Notes under the pieces: generated by a model
Told to the model about the DNA's origin: nothing
Databases searched by the model: none
Seen by the model: only the letters and a program-made list of their open reading frames with translations
Part shown: positions 59,050 through 64,000 of the stretch, one piece after another
How positions within the stretch are numbered: the stretch's first letter is position 1
Layout: every line of letters starts with the position of its first letter
Translations under genes and position numbers: made by a program
Source of the DNA: Thelonectria olida
Lineage: Eukaryota > Ascomycota > Sordariomycetes > Hypocreales > Nectriaceae
Direction: 5' to 3'
NCBI GenBank assembly: GCA_020736575.1
Contig: JAGPYM010000003.1
Location: forward strand, 1,984,001-2,048,000
Length of the DNA: 64,000 bases

Positions 59050-60908
59050 ATGGCCCCGCCGCCTTTCCCTTGCGCGAGCACTGAGCTCGACTATCCGCTC
59101 TACGCCGTCGACTTTGACCCGGAGGATTCGAATCGTCTGATTGTTGGCGGTGGAGGTGGCGCTGGGCGATCTGGCGTTGGAAACAAGATTGTTAGTTTGC
59201 TCAGCTAGCTGCAAGGCTTGCGACAGGACAGCTAACACATTTACAGACAGTCATCGAGACAGTCTCCAAACATGAGCTCCGTGTATCTGGAGAAATCAAC
59301 CTTTCCCGCGATGAAGACAGCGTCATGTCCCTCGCCATCGGCGCCAATAAGGGCAAGGTGACACACCTCTACGCCGGTGTCAACTCCAGCCCAGATAGCA
59401 TCGCCAAGGGCAAGAACGAACACCTCCGAACCCTCGCCATCGAAAAGACAAAGGCCCGCGCTTCCGTCGGGACCAAAACGGCCGACACCAATATCTCAGA
59501 AATGTCGCGAAGCGCCCTGTTTTCCAACCCCGATGCCGACACTTATCAGCGCCTCCTGCGCGTCGCGGGGCAGACTGGAGCTGCCGCAACTGCCATGGGC
59601 AAGGAGCCTCAGCTCGCCGTCTTTGATGCTGCTAGCGCAACGCCGAAACTCACGGGTGTCTTGGAGCTCCCCAAGGAGGCGGAGGATCTGGATATCATTC
59701 AAACTGGGGAGAAAGAGTACCAAATTGCCTTTTGCTACAAGTACGAGCTTCACGTGGTAAATATTGGCAAGGAGAACAGTGACCCTCACCAAGTCTTCAC
59801 GATCCCCGACGACGACCCTCGACGACCAGCCTTCCGATCGATTCGATACATTTCACCGCGCTTCATTCTTGCTGCTGCCAATCTGCCAAAGCGAAGCGGC
59901 GTCGTGCTGTTCGGGTTCCGATTGCCAGAGAAGTTGGGCAAGGATCAAGCAAGAGTGTCAGCATCGGCCAAGATACCCAGAAACATCTCTGCTACTGCCC
60001 TAGCAGTTTCCAATCTCTCCCCTCCCGCTTCTCCTGGAGCTCCTCTCGGTCAGACTCAGTTCGTCGTCGCTGTTGCTGGCCATGACTCTTCTATCTCGCT
60101 CTTCACGCTCGAGCACAAAACGGGCACCACATTCGATCTCTTGGCTGACCTCTGGCCCTTTTACACCCTCAAAGACGTACATGGAAACGACAATATCACT
60201 GGTCTTACCTTCTCCACCTTTGTCTCTCCGAAAACGCACATCCGCCAGCAGCATATCAAGCTAGCCAGCATCTCTCTCCAGAAGACCGTCGTCGTACACA
60301 GCATCCCTCTGCGAAAGTACATTGACAAGGGGCCTCGCAACAAGAACGGTCCACCCCGTCCCGTTCGGTATGTTGTGGCTATGAAATCCCGCGGTCCCTC
60401 GTCCCGCGGGCTTGTCATTGCTATTTCAGTCATGGTGCTCCTTATGGCCATAATTGGTCAATCCGTTTGCGAATATTACGGCATTCGACCACCGCTTCTC
60501 CATGTGGACAAGGTCCTTCCCTCTCGCTACGGCACTTTGCGTACTCCTGAAAACAAGCCATCTGTGTTCTTTGCCGACGAACTCCTGTCCAGTCTTGGAG
60601 GTGGAGAGTCAATCGAAACGCAGGCCGGCGAAAAGATTGTGATTTACGAGAGCCTTCCCGATGCCCTTACCGGAGATGGTGCTCCTGAGGGCGAGAACGT
60701 GGTCCAGAAGATTCAAGCTGATGTCCATGACTCGGCCGTTCACGGACCTGGGAAGACGTGGGACGAGCTCGGCGAGAAGCAGAAGGAGGCCTGGAAGGCG
60801 CGCCTGAAGGATGCTGGCGCCTGGACTCAGAACATGGGCGAGAGCGTTTTCAAGGGTATTCTTTTCGGCGAAATTGCTGGTGCGGTTGGCCGAGCGGTTG
60901 CCAATTAG
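59050..60908 (+). CDS. SEC12: Sec12, ER membrane guanine-nucleotide exchange factor for Sar1
   Basis: Exons 59050-59190 and 59247-60908 join in phase 0 through a 56-nt GTTAGT...TACAG intron into 600 residues. The N-terminal cytosolic part is a WD-like beta propeller starting YPLYAVDFDPEDSNRLIVGG. It has the Gly-rich loop GGGGGAGRSGVGNK (about 33-46), matching the potassium-binding K loop that in yeast Sec12 contacts Sar1. A single membrane segment lies at about 435-455 (GLVIAISVMVLLMAIIGQSV), and about 145 lumenal residues follow. Sec12 loads Sar1 with GTP at the ER and so fixes where COPII vesicles form. The C-terminus (GAVGRAVAN) has no HDEL-type retrieval signal, so ER localisation must depend on other features. 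SAR1 is in this window 38 kb upstream. Confidence 0.9.
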
Positions 60909-63779
60909 ACGAAGGGATAAGTGTTTGATGCCGAAAAGACATGGCGGAGGGTCCAGCAATGGCCCTGTTGTACCAAATTCATGGCCAAGGAGTTTTTTGT
61001 TTTTTTTGTTTTTTGGTTTCGAGGGCTTCGTCTACTAGTTTGACTCTTGTTTTTCGCTCTACGTAATGTTTATGACAAGTACATGGCCAATGTAGTGGAC
61101 GTGAATGCAGGACGGATGCGATATGGTTGAGCAGTCTTATATATTAGGGAATGATGACGAGTGTTGGCGTACTTTCCTCTTCTCTTCTCTTGTAACATGC
61201 AGTGATAAGACAGTTACAAAGCACAGTGCTTGAAACCGACCTATGTCGTCGAGTTTCACAATATCACGGCCTTGTAGACATCAAATTGTAACTTCCTAGA
61301 TAGTTATCAATGCTCGACTCGAGGATAGGGAGGGCAGTGTCGAACATATCTCCTACTGCATGGCACGTCAGGCAGCGTGCCTGTGATTGAGAAGCACCAT
61401 GGAGATCAGTCCCCTGGTGTAGACTAGAAAGGCCATTGCTTGACAAGACACAATCATGACATATATGTTTTGGTATTCAGCTCTCGCATGACAACCTCTC
61501 TTGCCATACACGAGACGGGCAGTCGCAGCCCCTGGCAGAACTATCCCTAGGCATATTCATTCACAGGTTCGCCGGTTCGGTTCGTTGCTGCATTCAAAAG
61601 CAAGTGCGATGGCTCAACAAACATGCAGATCCGCGGGCCAACCATAACCTTTGCCCCATCCGCCCGAGAGATAGGACAGCATTGGGAGGGAACTTTGGAT
61701 CCAAGACTTCATAGATGCCGGCGTTTGTGCCGTGCCGTGCCGTCCCGTCCCCATCCACCACCCCGTTTGCAACTCCGCATAATGTCTTGCTGAGGGAGTT
61801 GTCTCACTTTGCGTCGACCGTGTGAGGACGCCATTGGAGCCCACGGGTGGTCCAGATCCGTTTGTCCAGCTCGCGATGTCCGTTGGGCATGCCCTGTCGG
61901 CTTGAGCGGTAGGCTGCTCAGCTGACGCGAAAACAGTCCAATCGGTACCCAGGCCAGAAAGAGCGTTTTACCGGTACTGGTGCAGCATCAGGAAGCCATA
62001 GTCCAACATATTTTCGTACCCAGGCACCCAAGTGGGATCAACCGTTTCTTGTTCTGTCGCAGTGCCAGGGAAGAGACGCTGTCCCTGAAGCCTTCTTGGC
62101 GGGCTCTGCGAGGCCAAGCCTCTATGGCCCTTGGGCGGAGAAACTTGCATATGCCTTCATCTCCGGGTCTCCTCGCGATCAGCTGAAAGATCCGAAAAAG
62201 AAAGGCGAGTATCCTTCAGCCAGCCCGGAATCTGTTGCCGCGCTGAGCCAGGCGCAAGGCGCCCATGATGACGGAGAGATCAAGTATCAGTATGTCATTG
62301 TGACGTGCATAGAAGCATCTATGGATATCTTCAGTGTCAGGAACTTCGATGCGTATGCAAAACATGCATTGCTCATTTCCTCTTCAGCCCCGGGACCCAT
62401 TCATTGAGTCGTTGCTTGCTTCTTCCTCGTTGCTTCATTTTCACGGCCACGCTCTTGGCCACATATTGAGCCCGCCAAGACCAGGCTTTACGAGCTCGGG
62501 GGTGATGAACACACACAGACAGGCTGCGGGCGCGCGCGTCTACCGAGGAGGCGTCCAATGGCGAGAAAGACGACACAGGCAAGGCAGCACCCGCAGCAGC
62601 AGGAGGAGGATGGGTGCGTGGTGGTGGTGACCAACACGAGTGAACAGACGTTTCGCTCAGGAAGGGGAGAGGCCAACAGAACAGGGCGAGATTTTGCCCG
62701 TCGAGACGGACGAATAGATGAGTCTCGCAGATGTTCGCCCCTTTGCCAACCTCGTTCTCATACTACTACTTCTCTTCGGTTCGGCTCACCACCCACACCA
62801 CCTACTTCGTTCGACGGTGGCCGCCAGCATCACTGGGATTTGTTTGGTTGGCCTGCCTTGAAAATTCACCGAAGATGCCAGAGCAATTGGGGAATTGCAA
62901 GGCCAACCCCTGCCTGGGCCCGTTTTTTGGTCCCGACTGAGGGGACACCCTTGTTTTGATTTTGGGCCATTTGCCATCTTTTTGACGGGGACAGCTTGAC
63001 CGTTGGGATTCCTGCTATTTGGTGATGGCTTCCAGCTCTGCATGTCTTGTTTTGTGGGAAAGTGATGCGGCCAGGGTAGGGAGCGACCGAGAAATAAGTG
63101 CGCTTGATGGGTGGTGGTTTCGGCATGGTCGAACTTCTCCCACACTTCCGTAACAGAAGACACACGCTTGTCGTCTGCCTTGAGGAGGGCGAGGACCCCT
63201 GGTCTCCTATTCCCATTCCTTCAACGCTGTCACCCCCCTTGTCTCCGTTTAGCTCCATCCACCGGCCGAGGCGTAATTACAAAGCGGCCGTCCGTTTCAA
63301 CCACTGCCGTTTCTGTTTCTGCTGCTGTGCTCTGGCAAGAGTTGACGACAATGGCGACTCTGGCTTCGTACTGTAGCCGCATTGCAAGAGACGCGTCTTG
63401 AAACCAAGAGTGTCATGGCTAGTTTGGAGGTGGTGGTGACTGGTGACTTTCGAAGCTGCGCGACAGCCGTGCAGTAATTACACTTTACGGGTTTCGTGTG
63501 CACTGGGCGCGTGTGCTTTTAATTACTTTAATACCGGTTGACGTATGCATATCAACCAAGAGGCGGCCGTTGATTGATGCTTCTTTGTGTGGATAGTCTT
63601 GTGGAGATGGTGATATATTCGTAGAGGCTTCATTTCCATTCCCCTGGCCAGCGAGACCATACGCGCCATCTTCTGCGTGTCCGTTAGTGTAGGGTAGTCC
63701 TCGCGGCTGGCGAGGGAGCCCACGATTCGCGAAACAATAACAACAACAGAGCGAACAAGAAAAAGAAAGGGAGTGAGTG
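60909..63779. other. Intergenic region downstream of SEC12
   Basis: It begins with a T/G-rich 3' region (60990-61018). A five-base GTGCC/GTCCC tandem lies near 61727-61750. Open frames at 61.9-62.9 kb overlap on both strands and show no recognisable product. The last 100 bases before 63780 are A-rich, as in a leader of the next gene. Confidence 0.55.
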
Positions 63780-64000
63780 ATGCCGAAAAGATCTGGGTCC
63801 GGTTCTCATGCCGGTGCCCCGATAGATAATCAAGGGGCCTCCACACCAACAAATGGCCCCGGAGACAATACCCTCCACACCGACCACCATCCATCCGGCG
63901 CGATCCAGCAGGTTGGTGCTGATGCCTCGTCTTCCATCCACGATAATTCTCCTGACCCACGCCGTCATGGAGACCGAGTCCCCTGTAGCCCCATCTCTCG
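63780..64000 (+). CDS. 5' end of an unknown gene, truncated by the window edge
   Basis: From ATG 63780 the frame is open for all 73 codons to the end of the window. The product begins MPKRSGSGSHAGAPIDNQG and is rich in Ser, Gly, Pro, Asp and His, like the disordered N-terminus of many fungal proteins. The ATG follows an A-rich leader (AAGAAAGGGAGTGAGTG), which fits a fungal start. No domain is reached inside the window, so no function can be given. Overlapping minus-strand open frames exist but look less protein-like. Confidence 0.45.
   Translation, partial: MPKRSGSGSHAGAPIDNQGASTPTNGPGDNTLHTDHHPSGAIQQVGADASSSIHDNSPDPRRHGDRVPCSPIS

Overview
The window is nuclear DNA of a filamentous ascomycete. 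Genes are split by short GT-AG introns of about 50-170 nt with fungal branch sites, codons are GC-rich, and there are fungus-restricted families (DUF4045-gelsolin, DUF2457, a decayed HET gene). The gene set and the intergenic TACCTACCTAGGTA-like and TACTTCGTA-like motifs fit a Sordariomycete, perhaps Hypocreales; the genus cannot be fixed from sequence alone. I rebuilt splice junctions by eye and checked that the phases add up for every gene called with high confidence.

Left part (1-24.4 kb) is gene-dense: 3' end of an ARL2-type GTPase (+), a DUF4045/gelsolin-repeat protein (+), a lysophosphatidate acyltransferase (-), an LCHN/DUF4484 DENN-like protein (+), the ER translocon subunit SEC63 (-), a patatin/DUF3336 lipase (-), the COPII GTPase SAR1 (-), and a very acidic DUF2457 protein (-).

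A gene-poor stretch of about 8.7 kb follows (24.4-33.1 kb), ending in a broken HET-domain pseudogene (33.1-35.2 kb) and an AT-rich block. Next come ATP16, the mitochondrial F1 delta subunit (+), and a large zinc-ribbon protein of unknown function (+) whose single reading frame is interrupted twice by stops. An SMP-30/gluconolactonase gene (-) sits at 42.7-43.6 kb, followed by a second gene-poor stretch (43.6-53 kb).

The right part holds a bZIP transcription factor (+) with an apparent one-base frameshift at a C homopolymer, a weak coding relic near 57.4-58.4 kb, SEC12 (+), the membrane exchange factor for SAR1, and the open 5' end of an unknown gene running off the window.

Functionally, SAR1 and SEC12 form the GTPase/GEF pair that starts COPII budding at the ER, SEC63 acts in ER protein import, and SLC1, the patatin lipase and the DENN-like protein act on membrane lipids or traffic. 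This is a loose concentration of early-secretory and lipid genes, not an operon. I found no convincing tRNA, rRNA, CRISPR, intact transposon or wholly new multigene system. The items most worth a second look are the bZIP frameshift, the stop-interrupted zinc-ribbon gene, the repeated short motif in the DUF2457 protein and a dense GATA-site cluster.
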